A stretch of DNA of 64,000 nt, taken from the NCBI GenBank assembly GCA_021292105.1, contig CM037869.1:2885001-2949000 (forward strand), given 5' to 3'. Shown here piece after piece: positions 47,535-60,105 of the stretch (within the stretch, counting starts at the first letter, position 1; each line of letters opens with the position of its first letter). The notes beneath the pieces were generated by a model. That model saw only the letters and a list, made by a program, of their open reading frames with translations, was not told the origin of the DNA and did no database searches. The position numbers and the translations under genes were made by a program. The DNA comes from Anadara kagoshimensis. Lineage: Eukaryota > Mollusca > Bivalvia > Arcoida > Arcidae.

Positions 47535-47790
47535 ATGGACAGGACCTCTGTAGCCTAGTGGTCTAAAGTGTACACTAACAGATCACAGTGCCTCTCACAA
47601 TCTAGGTTGGAATCCCACACAGGACATATACTGGTGCGAGATAGGTTGTCACTTCTCTTGCACAAGGTTGGTGGTTTTTTCTGGGCACTGTTGTTTCCTC
47701 TCTCATTCCTGAACTGACCACCTTGACATAAGTGAAAGCATCTTGACTGGGGGTGTGCATGAAACAATATTACTCCACTGAACTCCATTT
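47535..47790 (+). mobile_element. SINE family B, best-preserved copy with tRNA-like head
   Basis: GTAGCCTAGTGGTCTAAAGT (A-box-like) and CTAGGTTGGAATCCCACACA (B-box-like). Then GGTTGGTGGTTTTTTCTGGG, CTGAACTGACCACCTTGACA and GAAAGCATCTTGACTGGGGG. This copy shows that family B is tRNA-derived. Presumed YAP intron. Confidence 0.8.
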
Positions 47791-47814
47791 TGGCGATATC
47801 AACGACTCCAATTA

Positions 47815-48122
47815 ACCAAACTTTGTCATCAATTTAGAAAAAGCAAATTCAGTAAATTCAGTAAATTCAGATCCCCTGCCTGCAGTTTTTTTTGTGATTT
47901 GCACTTATGTTCAAAGGGCCATAACTCCACAAAAAAATCAGCAAACCAACTCAGGTTAATGATATGTGCATCTCCTATCTGCGATGATGCTCTGCACTAA
48001 GTTTCGTAAAATAGTGCTTCATAATTTTGGAGAATTAGGGTAGACAATAATTTCAAATGGACAGAAGGACGGAAACTCAAATTTAATATCCCCCTCTTTC
48101 TTCAAAAGGCGGGGAATAACTA
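47815..48122 (-). repeat. dispersed repeat family E, copy 5
   Basis: Reverse orientation: GTTCAAAGGGCCATAACTCC and the closing hairpin CCCCCTCTTTCTTCAAAAGG. In the presumed YAP intron. Confidence 0.85.
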
Positions 48123-48752
48123 GCACTTTCAGTTAAGCTTGCTTATATCCCCCATTGGTTTTGTCATATTTGGTATGTAACAAATCATCTCATGTTGATG
48201 TTTATTTATTTAAAGTTTGATCAAAATCTGCACATAGACATGGAAGATATGGAGCAGACACCCATTGGGCCACAGGTTTACCCTAATCACCTTAACAGTA
48301 AACCTAGTCACTTTAAAAGTTCCCAGACCAAAACCTTAAAATAGATTTGACAAGTATAACAATTTAACCAGAAATAGAACAAGCAACAATAACAAACTGA
48401 ATTAGAAATTACTATAAATAGAATCAAACATAGAATTCAAAAATAACCCTATAAATAATCTAATTTTTCAAACAAATCTATTTTCATATACATTGTACAA
48501 CAATAGTATTAAATAAGTTGTATGGATATAACTGGTTAAATAGGTTTTTGATCGATTAATGCAATGCCAGTTTCAAATTGTAATTTTTATTTCAGAAAAA
48601 TGGAATCCGATTTAACACAATCTGTCGGTACTACTAGAATAAATTATTTCTTCAAAATTTGAATCAAACAATGTTATAAACAACTACTAGTATGTCCTCA
48701 ATGGTTTTGTTAATTTTCATGAGTTGAGTTGAGTAGTGATGTTTAACCTCCC

Positions 48753-49066
48753 AGTCAAGAATATTTCACTTTTATCGAGACGTCGCCAGCTACAGACGAA
48801 AGTGCAGAAATTTTGCCTGTGTGTTGCGCTGATGGCATTTTACAGCAGGGTTCTTTATTGTGCCTTGAACCCACTGTTACATGGGACCTTGCTTATTTTA
48901 AGTTTCCATCTGAAAGAACTGTGACTTCCATTTCGTAATGCGGAGTGCTTGGCGAAAGAACAGTCACTACCCTCTTTCAAGTCTTGGGTCAGACCTGGCC
49001 GGGGTTCGAACACACAACCTCCCACTTATGAAGCTAGCACTCTACAAATTGAGCTACAGCAGTGGT
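48753..49066 (-). mobile_element. tRNA-derived SINE (family A), full-length reverse copy
   Basis: On the complement: A box GCTCAATTTGTAGAGTGCTA, B box GGTTCGAACCCC-type (GTGTTCGAACCCC), GTCTGACCCAAGACTTGAAA, and end GCTGGCGACGTCTCG. Presumed YAP intron. Confidence 0.85.
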
Positions 49067-49360
49067 ATTTAATTTTCATGTAATTAAACTCCAGTAAGCA
49101 AGGTTACCAACTTTTTCACACATCGATCTGCCCAAATGTGATTCCAACCCAGGCAGTGAGGTGGGTTGATGCATAAAGTAGTTAATTTTTGAATGGTGGA
49201 TGAAATGGATAGCAAATGGAAACCACACACCTACAAGTGCACTGACCATATTACTCAAGCAGAATCTAACCAAAATAGTAGGATATGAACTTAGCAAGAA
49301 GCAATTCAATGTAGACAAAACTACTACCAAGAAGCACAAAAACAAAAAATGGATAATATG

Positions 49361-49545
49361 AAAATAATGCAAAGAGATTGAATTAATTGAATTAACAATA
49401 GGTGGTGTTTACAAAAACCTGCCAAAAGACCAATCAAATATGAATAATATGCATATAATGCAAAAAGAGATTGTTTAAATTCATTAAATTGACAATAAGT
49501 GGTATTTACAAAAATCTGCCAAATGAGCAATCAAATCCATGAATA
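49361..49545 (+). repeat. diverged tandem duplication, unit near 95 bp
   Basis: AATGCAAAGAGATTGAATTA and GGTGGTGTTTACAAAAACCT recur as AATGCAAAAAGAGATTG and AGTGGTATTTACAAAAATCT. Confidence 0.75.
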
Positions 49546-50382
49546 TTTTGCCTGCGATTCCAATAAGACAATCTACAAAATGTATGATCTAAGATCGTCT
49601 TAAAAAACCATCCATCTACATACATTATAATGCAAGTAGTGTTTTCTTCATTTTTTCAAAGTGCAAATTGTTTATTATATGGATATCTATATTTTAATCA
49701 CCTTGATACTTCATAATACCTATTTATAATTCTTCTAATATTTTTATCGTACAAAAAACATCTTTTTATCAGGATAAGCCATAACGAAAAGACATTTTTG
49801 GAAACATTTAACATATATAAATAGACCCCACTACTCTCCAAGACAGAAGCATCTCTATATCATATTTATTGATAAAACAAAAATCTGACTCTGAAAATAT
49901 TTCAATCTGATAGATTACCCTTTCTACAGAGTACAGATATCACAGTTCAGTTTTAACTTCACCTGGATAATTTCCAAAGATCTGTCCGCTTCCTTGCATG
50001 TGTGTGTGTATTTTTATATTTTGTTTCTTGATCTTTTGCATAATAATACCTTTGTTGAGGTCAAGAACTCAAGGTAGGCCCAGCATGACACAAATGTTTA
50101 TTTGACTCTGATTAGCCAAGCTCTATACAAACATTTACTTGATTGAGATTCATGCTATTTTCGACTTTGAATCTATAAGTAATCTGCACTCAATGGTTTA
50201 AACTAGTAAGCCCGCAGTAAAAAAATAACAGCTAGATCTGACACAGTTTTAGGTTATTAATATTATATCGTAACAGCTTGAAGCCACAAATGTACCTTTA
50301 CGGAAAATTTAATGAGCTTTTTTGTACAAGACAAATCAATAACTCTAAATATAGGATTTACATGTGTAAAACGTCCACGATG

Positions 50383-51040
50383 AAAAATCCATTCAGAAAT
50401 AATCAAATAATCATAAAGAAGTCACAAGCATTTTAAAGTACAAGGGTCGAAGGTCTGAAAACAGGCTAGAAAAGAGAGAGACAAAAATGTACACATCGAA
50501 AAAATCCATTCAGTAATAATCAAATACCGTTATGATTAAGGCGCAAGCGTTCTAAAATAGAAGGTCGAAGGTCAGAAAACAGGCTAGAAAAAAAGAGACA
50601 AAAATGTACACAATGACAAATCCATTCAGAAATAATCAAATTATCGTTTAATTCGCAAGCATTCTAAAATACGAAGGTCCTGGTCGGAAAACAGGCTAGA
50701 AAAAAAGAGAGACAAAAATGTCCACAATGAAAAATCCATTCAGTAATAATCAAATTATCATTAAATTCGCAAGCATTCTAAAATATGAAGGTCGAAGGTC
50801 AGAAAACAGGCTAGAAAAGAGAGACAAAAATGTACACAATGACAAATCCATTCAGAAATAATCAAATTATCGTTTAATTCGCAAGCATTCTAAAATATGA
50901 AGGTCCTGGTCGGAAAACAGGCTAGAAAAGAGAGACAAAAATGTACACAATGAAAAATCCATTCAGTAATAATCAAATAATCATTTAATTCGCAAGCATT
51001 CTATAATACGAAGGTCGAAAAACAGGCAAGAAAAGAAAGA
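50383..51040 (+). repeat. tandem array, about 115 bp unit, 6 copies
   Basis: Each unit contains AAATCCATTCAGAAATAATC, CGCAAGCATTCTAAAATA, GAAGGTC, AACAGGCTAGAAAA and GACAAAAATGTACACA. Alternating units differ in the same way (AAGGTCGAAGGTCAG versus AAGGTCCTGGTCGG), suggesting an AB dimer step in its growth. Confidence 0.92.
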
Positions 51041-51649
51041 GAAAACTAAATCTTTATGTTCAAGGCATTATGTAAAGTGAATTATGTGGAGTTTTTACTT
51101 TCAAACAAGATGTTTAATAAATGATGCATGGCTAGACCATAAACATGACTATGCATTTTAATTCTGTGTTTTGATAGGAAAGGAAATTCACAGCAGTCTC
51201 TGACATTTAAAAGGTCCAAGTTGGATGTTCCCTACCAGGATATGGTCTATATATAGCCTTCTAGTTGTTATTAAGACCCAGGTAGTGTGACCTAACCTCC
51301 TGACACACAAGAGCATCATCAAGGGCAGACATTAACATAAGACTTATGAAGCAAAACTACAGATAACATTCTCTTTCAACTCAATTCTCAATCCTGGAGC
51401 ACCTGCATAAAAACAGGAAGATGTATCACTGCTTCTCTGTAATCTTCCACTGATACAAAATAATCCCCCACATCTAAAAATCGGGGTCAGAGCCGTACAA
51501 AGACATATATCTCTGTTTATGTCACTGACTTTTGCATAATTCATGAGGTAGTCTTTTGTAACTCATATTCACATGGGATGTGTAGCCTAGTTTTTATCCT
51601 GATCATAAGGTTTTATAATCATCATTTTAAGGTTATTTAAATTAAGCCG

Positions 51650-52110
51650 TTACAGTTGAAATACTGGTAGAGTTGAGCTTTTACTTTCTAGGTAAAACAT
51701 GTAATTACTGCACACCTACAATCACAGGTTAAAATAGCCAGTAAATAAAACCACAAAAGATGTGTGCACTTGTACTGTAAGATGCTTTATAAAATCATTT
51801 TTATGTTATTAAAATTTAAGACGTTTACAGTTGAAATACTAGTTACAGGTTGAGTTTTCACTTTCTAGGTAAAACATGTAATTACTGCACACTGACAATC
51901 ACAGGCTAAAATGGCCAGGAAAAAACAAGAAGTGTGTACTTGTACTGTAAGACGCTTTATAAAATCATTTGTATGTTATTAAAATTTAAGACGTTTACAG
52001 TTAAAATACTGTTAGAGTCAAGCTCTCACTTTCTAGGTAAAATATTTAATTACTCCGACTGCCACAGACTTAAATAGCCAGGTAAAAAACCAAAAGGCAT
52101 GTGCACTTGT
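51650..52110 (+). repeat. tandem array, about 175 bp unit, 2.6 copies
   Basis: TTACAGTTGAAATACT, ACTTTCTAGGTAAAACATGT, ATTACTGCACAC, and GCACTTGTACTGTAAGATGC recur three times with growing divergence. Confidence 0.88.
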
Positions 52111-52759
52111 TTTGCTACAGATAAAACAGTTGATGTTATGACATTTACTGACCCCCTTAGTACAATGTGTGTATTACATGTTCCTGAAGTATGTCCTATT
52201 TTAGAAATCTATATAAGACAGCTCTTCAGGAAAAATTTCACGGTTGACTAACCTGTCTTAAAATTAAAACTGCTGACTAAGCAATTTTTATTTTTATCTT
52301 CCATAATGCAAAAGAATAATATTAATTTTTGTTGTTAAATATAGTAGTAATTTACCAAATACAAAACAGCTGGTTCTTGTATAAAAATGCACCAAAAAGT
52401 AATTACTATATTTTTAATACAAATGTACATGTACTTGAAAACAGAATTTGTCAATTAAGTGTTACAAATTCTTATAAAAAACTGATATCAAAAAGGTGTA
52501 AATACCAAACAATGTCAACTTTATACACAGTATTCTTTTTTTAAATTTGATATTATTTTTTGTAATACAGTTAATTTTTTTAATTTCATTCGAAATATGA
52601 AATCTAAAAATCTAAATGAGCCACTTTTGATAATTTAAAGAAAAGCTAAAATTCAGACTTCTCCTTTCAATTTTAAGTCAATAAGAGGGATTGAAACTAG
52701 AAACTTTGGCTTGTTAGACTGACTGTTATACCATTCATTAATCTGAAGATTTTATTCCT

Positions 52760-52895
52760 GAGAAGTTAACAAGTTCATTTGTCAAAGGTTGGTGACTTCT
52801 TCTGGTACTCTGGTTTCCTTAAACATCCTAGAACTGACTGGCATGATAACGTGAAATAATCTTTACTGGAATCTGAAACACCATTACACTCAATC
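52760..52895 (+). mobile_element. SINE family B fragment
   Basis: GTCAAAGGTTGGTGACTTCT, CTAGAACTGACTGGCATGAT and ATCTTTACTGGAATCTGAAA match the tail half of family B. Confidence 0.6.
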
Positions 52896-53699
52896 AACAG
52901 TGTATTTCACAAATAAAATCATAATAATTGCCAACATTGGTGATGCCCAGACCCAAACAATATATGAATTTATTTCCTCTCATTAAGAGATGGCACTGTT
53001 ATATGTTAGCATGTGTGTGCACGAGTGCATAAGAGTCTTTATTTACTTTCTCAGTTTGTAAAGGTGATCTACACTACATGTACTGTCCTCTTTTACCCTT
53101 TTATCTTATTTCTATCCTGGTGGGTGGGTATTTCTTGTGATCACTCATTACCTATATAGGTGCCAATTACTACACATATAAACCTGCTATGAAGGTGATC
53201 AAATGTAAACAAATGGAACATAAGAGCCTTTATATTCAGCACAGGCCTGTCGGAAGTATAACACTGAACTAACAAAAATGTTCTGAATGACACCTCATCT
53301 TAAGCCCCGTGTTAATTAAACCTTGATAAGTTTTCAACAGCAGTTGTCTGTCTTGACAGCTTTTAGTCTCTAGCTAAAGGCCACTCTGCCACTCAATGGC
53401 TGTGCTTTGACTCCTTTTTGGAGTTACCGATTTTTCAACAGGTCTGTACTGTAGATGAGTGTACCAGATAGACAAAGCCAGGTCATCATCAGTCAGACAC
53501 AGGTGTATTCTCAGGCTTATAATTACACCACAATGCACCAGTTAATAACAGATACACAGTCATTGACCTACAAACTTGTAGTCACTGACCTCTGTCCTCA
53601 TTTACATGTAGTCAATGACCTTTAACCTCAAATTACATCAAAGAACCAGTTTACCCCCCTCATCCTTTAATATAATACTACTGTGAAGTACTTGAAAGT

Positions 53700-54160
53700 G
53701 GTATAGTGATACACACCTTAGTAACCTGTTATCTTGTCAGGTGTATAATGATGCCAACACCATCAACAAGCTAACAGCTTCAAAACCTACAGTAGGGCCT
53801 GATCACTCATCTGGTCATATAGTAATACACACCTTAGTAACCTGTTATCTTGTCAGGTGTATAATGATGCCAACACCATCAACAAGCTAACAGCTTCAAA
53901 ACCTACAGTAGGGCCTGATCACTCATCTGGTCATATAGTAATACACACCTTAGTAACCTGTTATCTTGTCAGGTGTATAGTGATGCCAACACCATCAACA
54001 AGCTAACAGCTTCAAAACCTACAGTAGGGCCTGATCACTCATCTGGTCATATAGTAATACACACCTTAGTAACCTGTTATCTTGTCAGGTGTATAATGAT
54101 GCCAACACCATCAACAAGCTAACAGTTTAAAATCGAAAGTAGGGCCTAATCGTTCATCTG
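53700..54160 (+). repeat. 116-bp tandem array, nearly identical copies
   Basis: ATACACACCTTAGTAACCTG occurs at 53709, 53825, 53941 and 54057. The first three units differ by one or two bases; the last decays at its end. Near identity means recent expansion or continuing homogenisation. Confidence 0.95.
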
Positions 54161-54342
54161 GTCATTTAACAATTCTGTCCCTTTATCAAATAGTAATCAG
54201 TTCCTAGCTAACTGAGCATTTGCATTTATGACATCAATGATCTGTAAATCATGTTTTGTTGCCATCATTTGTCAAGTCAAATTTTGGTGTAAAAATGCGT
54301 TTGGTGATAAACTGAGGGAGGCATATTTAAAGAAAACATAAA

Positions 54343-56790
54343 ACAAGAGGCCCATGGGCCTTAACGCTCACCTGAGGAAGAATACATATCTTATGCAGAG
54401 GTTAAATAGTCAATGACATTAATAAAAGAGAATACCGGTATCAAAATTTTCAGCAGTAAGGGCCAATAATATGCAAGTATTTTTGCAAATTAATTATAAT
54501 AATTATTATATAAGTATGCTATATATAACATATTTAAAGTCTAGCTACAATATATTATTTATAAACAGCTAAAACATGTGCATTAGGCCAATACCGACAA
54601 TATTCCAATATACATGCCTATACAAAGAGTTTATAGTTTTTGAGATAATTAACCATTTAAGTATTCGTTTGCATCTATGACCTTGATCTTTGAACCTATG
54701 GCCTTCATTTATATATCAAAATGATTGTTGTGCAAATGCCTACAATATTCTAATATACGTGCCTATACAAAAAGTTTATAGTTTTTGAGATAATTAACCA
54801 TTTAAGTATTTGTTTATGTCTATGACCTTGACCTTTGAACCTATGACCTTTATTCATATATCAAAATGATCGATAGGCCAATACCTACAACATTCTAATA
54901 TACATGCCTATACAAAAAGTTTATAGTTTCTGAGATAATTAACCATTTAAGTATTAGTTTGCATCTATGACCTTGACCTTTGAACCTATGAACTTCATTC
55001 ATATATCAAAATGATTGTTGTGCAAATGCCTACAATATTCCAATATACGTGCCTATACAAAAAGTTTATAGTTTTTGAGATAATTAACCATTTAAGTATT
55101 CATTTATGTCTATGACCTTGACCTTTGAACCTATGACCTTTATTCATATATCAAAATGATCGATAGGCCAATACCTACAATATTCTAATATACATGCCTA
55201 TACAAAAAGTTTATAGTTTCTGAGATAATTAACCATTTAAGTATTAGTTTGCATCTATGACCTTGACCTTTGAACCTATGAACTTCATTCATATATCAAA
55301 ATGATCGCTGTGTAAATGCCTACAATATTCTAATATACATGCCTTTACAAAAAGTTTATAGTTTTTGAGATAATTAACCATTTAAGTAATTGTTCGCGTC
55401 TATGACCTTGACCTTTGAACCTATGACCTTCATTTATATATCAAAATGATCGATAGGCCAATACCTACAATATTCTAATATACATGCCTATACAAAAAGT
55501 TTATAGTTTCTGAGATAATTAACCATTTAAGTAATAGTTTGCATCTATGACCTTGACCTTTGAACCTATGAACTTCATTCATATATCAAAATGATCGCTG
55601 TGCAAATGCCTACAATATTCTAATATACATGCCAATAGAAAAAGTTTATAGTTTTTGAGATAATTAACCATTTAAGTAATCGTTTGTGTCTATGACCTTG
55701 ACCTTTGAACCTATGACCTTCATTCATATATCAAAATGATCGTTAGGCCAATACCTACAATATTCCAATATACATGCCTATACAAAAAGTTTATAGTTTT
55801 TGAGATAATTAACCATTTAAATATTCGTTCACAGCTATGACCTTGACCTTTGTACCTATGACCTTTATTCATATATCAAAATGATCGTTAGGCCAATACC
55901 TACAATATTCCAATATACATGCCTATACAAAAAGTTCATAGTTTTTGAGATAATTAACCATTTCAGTACTTGTTTACATCTGTGACCTTGACCTTTGAAC
56001 CTATGACCTTCATTCATATATCAAAATGACCCTTGTGCCATTACCTACAATATTTTGATATACATGCCTATACAAAAATTTATAGTTTTGCAGATAATTA
56101 ACTATTTTGGTATTCTTGGACATCTGTGACTTTGACCTTTGAACCCATGACCCTGATCTATGTATCAAAATGATCGTCATGTTAATACCTACAAATAATT
56201 GAAAATCCTACGCCATTATCACAAGAAATGTTAAAAAATAGCATTTTTTATCAAAGGTCAAAAACTGGGACATGACCTTGACCTTCGACCTTGACATCAA
56301 TTGAAAGAAAATTGCAAGACAAGATCAACAGTGAAAACTCCATACAATTATCTTCAGCCATAATGAAGTTATAACAATAAATGTCTCATTTTAAAAATTA
56401 TGTAATTTTACGCAAAAAACGCGTAACCTATTTTTCGTCTAATTTTCATGAAAAACACAATTTTAATGTTCCCAGTATGCTGAATCCAAATATCCAATCA
56501 AAATTTGCCTGCACCTTTTGGTTTCAGAGAAGAAGATTTTTTTGTCTTTTTGCTATTTTTAGTAACAGCGGCCATCTTGTTGGGCGTGGCCAAACCCCGA
56601 ACACAATTTTGAAAGGCTGTTACCCAGGCATGATAATCACCAAGTTTCATCAAATATGGCCCAGTAGTTTTGGAGGAGAAGATTAAAATGTAAAGTTTAC
56701 ACACGACGCACGACGGACGACGGACGACGCACGACGGACGGTGATAGATTGCAATAGCTCATCTGAGCCTTTGGCTCAGGTGAGCTAAAA
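54343..56790. mobile_element. large repeat element with inverted ends and internal satellite
   Basis: Left end has the palindrome GGCCCATGGGCC, then GCTCACCTGAGG. Right end has GCTCATCTGAGCC, TTT, GGCTCAGGTGAGC, itself a hairpin whose second half is inverted relative to the left end. Just inside the right end is a GACGGACGACG-type tract (56702-56743). The middle is the 145-bp array. Similar elements are, to my knowledge, common in molluscan genomes. An open frame at 56381-56686 resembles no known protein to me and is part of the repeat. Confidence 0.75.
54580..56200 (+). repeat. 145-bp satellite array, about 11 copies, dimeric pattern
   Basis: The landmark CTATGACC/CTGTGACC lies at 54675, 54820, 54965, 55110, 55255, 55400, 55545, 55690, 55835, 55980 and about 56124, a strict 145-bp step. 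Neighbouring units alternate in part of the array: CAAAATGATCGATAGGCCAA versus GATTGTTGTGCAAATGCC, and AGTTTCTGAG versus AGTTTTTGAG. This gives a 290-bp higher-order unit. Each unit holds TGACCTTGACCTTTGAACC or a close variant. Confidence 0.95.
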
Positions 56791-57384
56791 ATGGACTTTT
56801 GAATTTCAAAATAATGTGGCAATAAGCAAGCTGGCAGAGTTATTGTGGAGCATCATAACAAGGTTTTATTTTTAACTTGTATTACAGTACACATTATAAG
56901 GTAGTTGAAATTGTGTTTTACTTAGTCAAAATTCACCACTCTGGCAGTCAGTTCTGTAATGGTGACATAAATTAAAGCAGATTATTGTATTTAAGGGATT
57001 TTGAATCTTTCCACTGAGAAACATTATGATTCACAAGTCATCACTTGCCTTTGCTCCAGTCTGCCTAGGCCCTGTAAGTTAATGCTGATTGATGTAACAT
57101 ATTCAAAGATGACTGATACAATGTTTCATGCATTTTTATCCACAAAGTGGCACTTTAAACTATTGAGGGCCATAATCATAGAAAAGATAAAAATGATTGG
57201 TAGAGTGGTAGGAAATGTTCAATATGGCTTGATTCTGTGACAAAGGTTTTCTCGGTCAAAATTGAAATTTATTTTGAAGGTACAAATGAAAGCCCTTCCA
57301 GTAAAACATTTCAAACACTGTGATCCAAAAGTCGATGTTTATGTTGCTTAAGTCTGCTGAGCCCATAAATTTAAATGTCATATA

Positions 57385-57650
57385 GGCAAACAGCATTGAC
57401 CTGTCCACTTGACCTTGATTTAAACATTTATTATAAGGGCCAGTAAATTTAAGTAATAGGAATCATGTGTGCATATTTCATCTATATAATGTGACACTTT
57501 ATGGACAATGTGTATATGTAATAACTGCGAAACCTAACTCTACCTATGTATTGGGTGGACCCTCCTATATGAATATTCTTAATGAAAGGTCAAACAGACA
57601 GTTCAATGTTGTTTGCCTATACTAACACAATCTAAACACCTTAGGTAAAC
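57385..57650 (+). repeat. diverged 260-bp repeat, copy 1
   Basis: TGACCTGTCCACTTGACC and GTCAAACAGACAGTTCAATG, then TTGTTTGCCTATACTA, match 58885-59130. Non-coding. Confidence 0.7.
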
Positions 57651-58235
57651 ATTTCATGCCTTTTTAATTAATTACAGTCATATTATACTTATATTATATA
57701 GCATACATAATAATATACATTACTTCTTTGTGTAAAAGATTATTTTATGAACTCTTTTAAACTTGCATAATTTTACATTTTTAATACCTCGTGCACGCAT
57801 CTCAAATGTCAGTTTACTGGTAACTTTTTTGGAACTGCACTCTCTGGCTCAAAGCATGCAGCAAAACAACAACATAAACATGAGATTTTCTGAGTGAAAA
57901 ACAATCTTAACCCAAACAGTCTTACATAAGTGGAAAAACAAGCCCAAATTGTCTATGTAGGGGGTATCTCAAGTGCATTTTAGATGACAAAACAATAAAG
58001 AAGAAGTTATATGTAGAGATCTAACACCATCTTCAATGTTCTAACTTCTAACCAGACCACTGTAATATCTCATATTAAATAGGATATCAAAGATAAAGAG
58101 AATGATTTAAACTGTTTACATATAGCAAAACACTTCACATCAAAGACGACAGGACAGGGACGGATGATAGCAGTGATATTACATACCTATAAAAAAATAT
58201 ATATGTTCATACATGTACTAGTGTCAGAAAAAATG

Positions 58236-58460
58236 GAGAGAGAGAGAGAGAGAGAAAGGGGGTAGTGTAAAGCTGTTTTGTTCTAAAGACAAATCAAAAC
58301 TGATTTCATGACTGTATCCGAGGAATAACATTGGACAAGAAAAAGAGGGAGAGAGAGGTGGTTTAAAGGTTTTATTTTCCTATAGAGGTCATTTCACTTA
58401 TATCAAGACGAGGGAGGGAGGGAGGGATAGAGACAGAGATTGGTAGAGAGAGAGAGAGAA
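58236..58460 (+). repeat. GA-rich microsatellite cluster
   Basis: Three (GA)n/(GGGA)n tracts at about 58236-58256, 58342-58358 and 58410-58460, separated by related sequence (GGTGTAAAGGTATTTTCTTC types), so the whole may be a diverged 100-bp tandem unit. Confidence 0.8.
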
Positions 58461-58884
58461 ATGGTGGTGGTGTAAAGGTATTTTCTTCTCAAAGACTTCA
58501 CTTATAGCTAAGCCATCAGTACTGGGATGGTAGTATATGTTGGATACTTGGAAAAACCCACAAAGGGAACTGACAACTTGTACAATGATCTTCCGGTACA
58601 TTTTACTAACCCCCTCCCATGCCCTGTTTCAGCAGCAGGACAAAACTAGGAAGACATCTTTGTAAATTTTCATTGTAAAATGGTATAATATAATACAGCG
58701 TCCTATGATTTTACAATGCATTATGATCTGTATAGACACAAGAGGTTTTATTTACTGGCAGTAACCTGTTAATACCAGCTGTTTGAGTTGGAATATGTCC
58801 AAACACAAAATACACTATAATGACCTCTGTTATGATCACTAAACAAGGAACACCATACATTCAGGGTATATAATTAGTAACATT

Positions 58885-59130
58885 TACAGCACGGCAAACA
58901 ATATTGACCAGTCCACTTGACCCTTAATTTATACATTAGTTAAGGACCCCTACATTTATGTATAGGGGACACAGGAGCTATGTCGTCAGCAACATTCGAT
59001 GTTCTTTATGTGTTAAGTACAAATCCTTTCCTATACCTATTCCTCAGGTGGATCATTGGATATGTGTATATGAATATTCCTATGAAAGGTCATGCAGACA
59101 GATCAATGTTGTTTGCCTGTACTATCCTAG
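58885..59130 (+). repeat. diverged 260-bp repeat, copy 2
   Basis: TGACCAGTCCACTTGACCC, GTCATGCAGACAGATCAATG and TTGTTTGCCTGTACTA. Same order as copy 1. Confidence 0.7.
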
Positions 59131-59454
59131 ACCTTTTATCTCAGTGAAGAGTGTGGCTGTTTACATTGTTTATCAATATCAATATATACATTGTAACTTA
59201 AAGAGTGTACATGCTGTCTTACTATGTCCAGTCATTTTCAATAACAAAGGTGGGGCATCTGTGGCCATGTTGTAGTGCTTCCTCCAGGCACTCAGGTTTC
59301 CTCCATCATCCCAGCACTGATCCTCTCAATTATTTGAATTTATTTCTGGTATATATATAGCAGAATGATTAGATATGTTTCAAGATAAAGTCTTTTTTTT
59401 TTCTTATTCATAAACTAGTCAGTGCCATTATAACTGCCTATTTTCACACATAGC

Positions 59455-59615
59455 CTTGATGACCAAGTCGTTAAATGTTTACAAATCACTGCGCCTCTGG
59501 CCTAGGTTTGAATCCCTATTTGGAGATCCTTGTGTAAGACAGTCTGTTAGTTTCCTCCAACCATTCCATAATTGACCCCCTCAATGTAAGTAAAACCATC
59601 TAGGCTAGTGCATTA
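59455..59615 (+). mobile_element. SINE family B copy
   Basis: CTTGATGACCAAGTCGTTAA, GGCCTAGGTTTGAATCCCTA and CATAATTGACCCCCTCAATG. Presumed YAP intron. Confidence 0.65.
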
Positions 59616-59904
59616 AAACTACTGTCAATGTAACTACAAGGTCAGGAGGTCAGGTATCCAAGTTTAAAATCACATAAATTAATCTCTAGTTGAGTTATAT
59701 TCAATACAGTAACATAAATCAATACACTGTTTGTGGTCATTGACTGGTTATAAACATAACTAGTACCAGTATATATCACACAGTACAAGCACCTAAAACA
59801 ACATATAGTAGTATACTTATTACAGCCTCTGAAACCTGATATCACAAAACATGATTAAGCACACCATGAAAAAGCTGTTTCATTTACAATTCTCCTTATA
59901 CATA

Positions 59905-60105
59905 CTATACATTAGGCCAAGGAAAAAAGTTGTATGTTCTGAAATTATACATCAGGCCAAGGAAAATGTAATGTGTTCTGTAACTATACATTAAGTTGAG
60001 AAAAAGTGTTACAAACAAACTATACATTAGGCCAAGGAAAATAAAGTGTGTTTCTACTAACTGTTAAATATACTATAAACAAACTTTACATTAGGCCAAG
60101 GAAAC
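59905..60105 (+). repeat. short dispersed/tandem motif ATTAGGCCAAGGAAA
   Basis: TACATTAGGCCAAGGAAA or near variants occur five times at irregular 50-60 bp steps (about 59908, 59949, 59987, 60023, 60088). Confidence 0.8.

Noticed and set aside
53700..56200. CRISPR-like look of regularly spaced repeats
   Set aside because: There are no unique spacers; whole units of 116 or 145 bp repeat, and the DNA is animal with spliced genes.
56381..56686. 101-codon open frame
   Set aside because: Lies wholly within a repeat element whose other parts are non-coding; an overlapping frame on the opposite strand is just as open.
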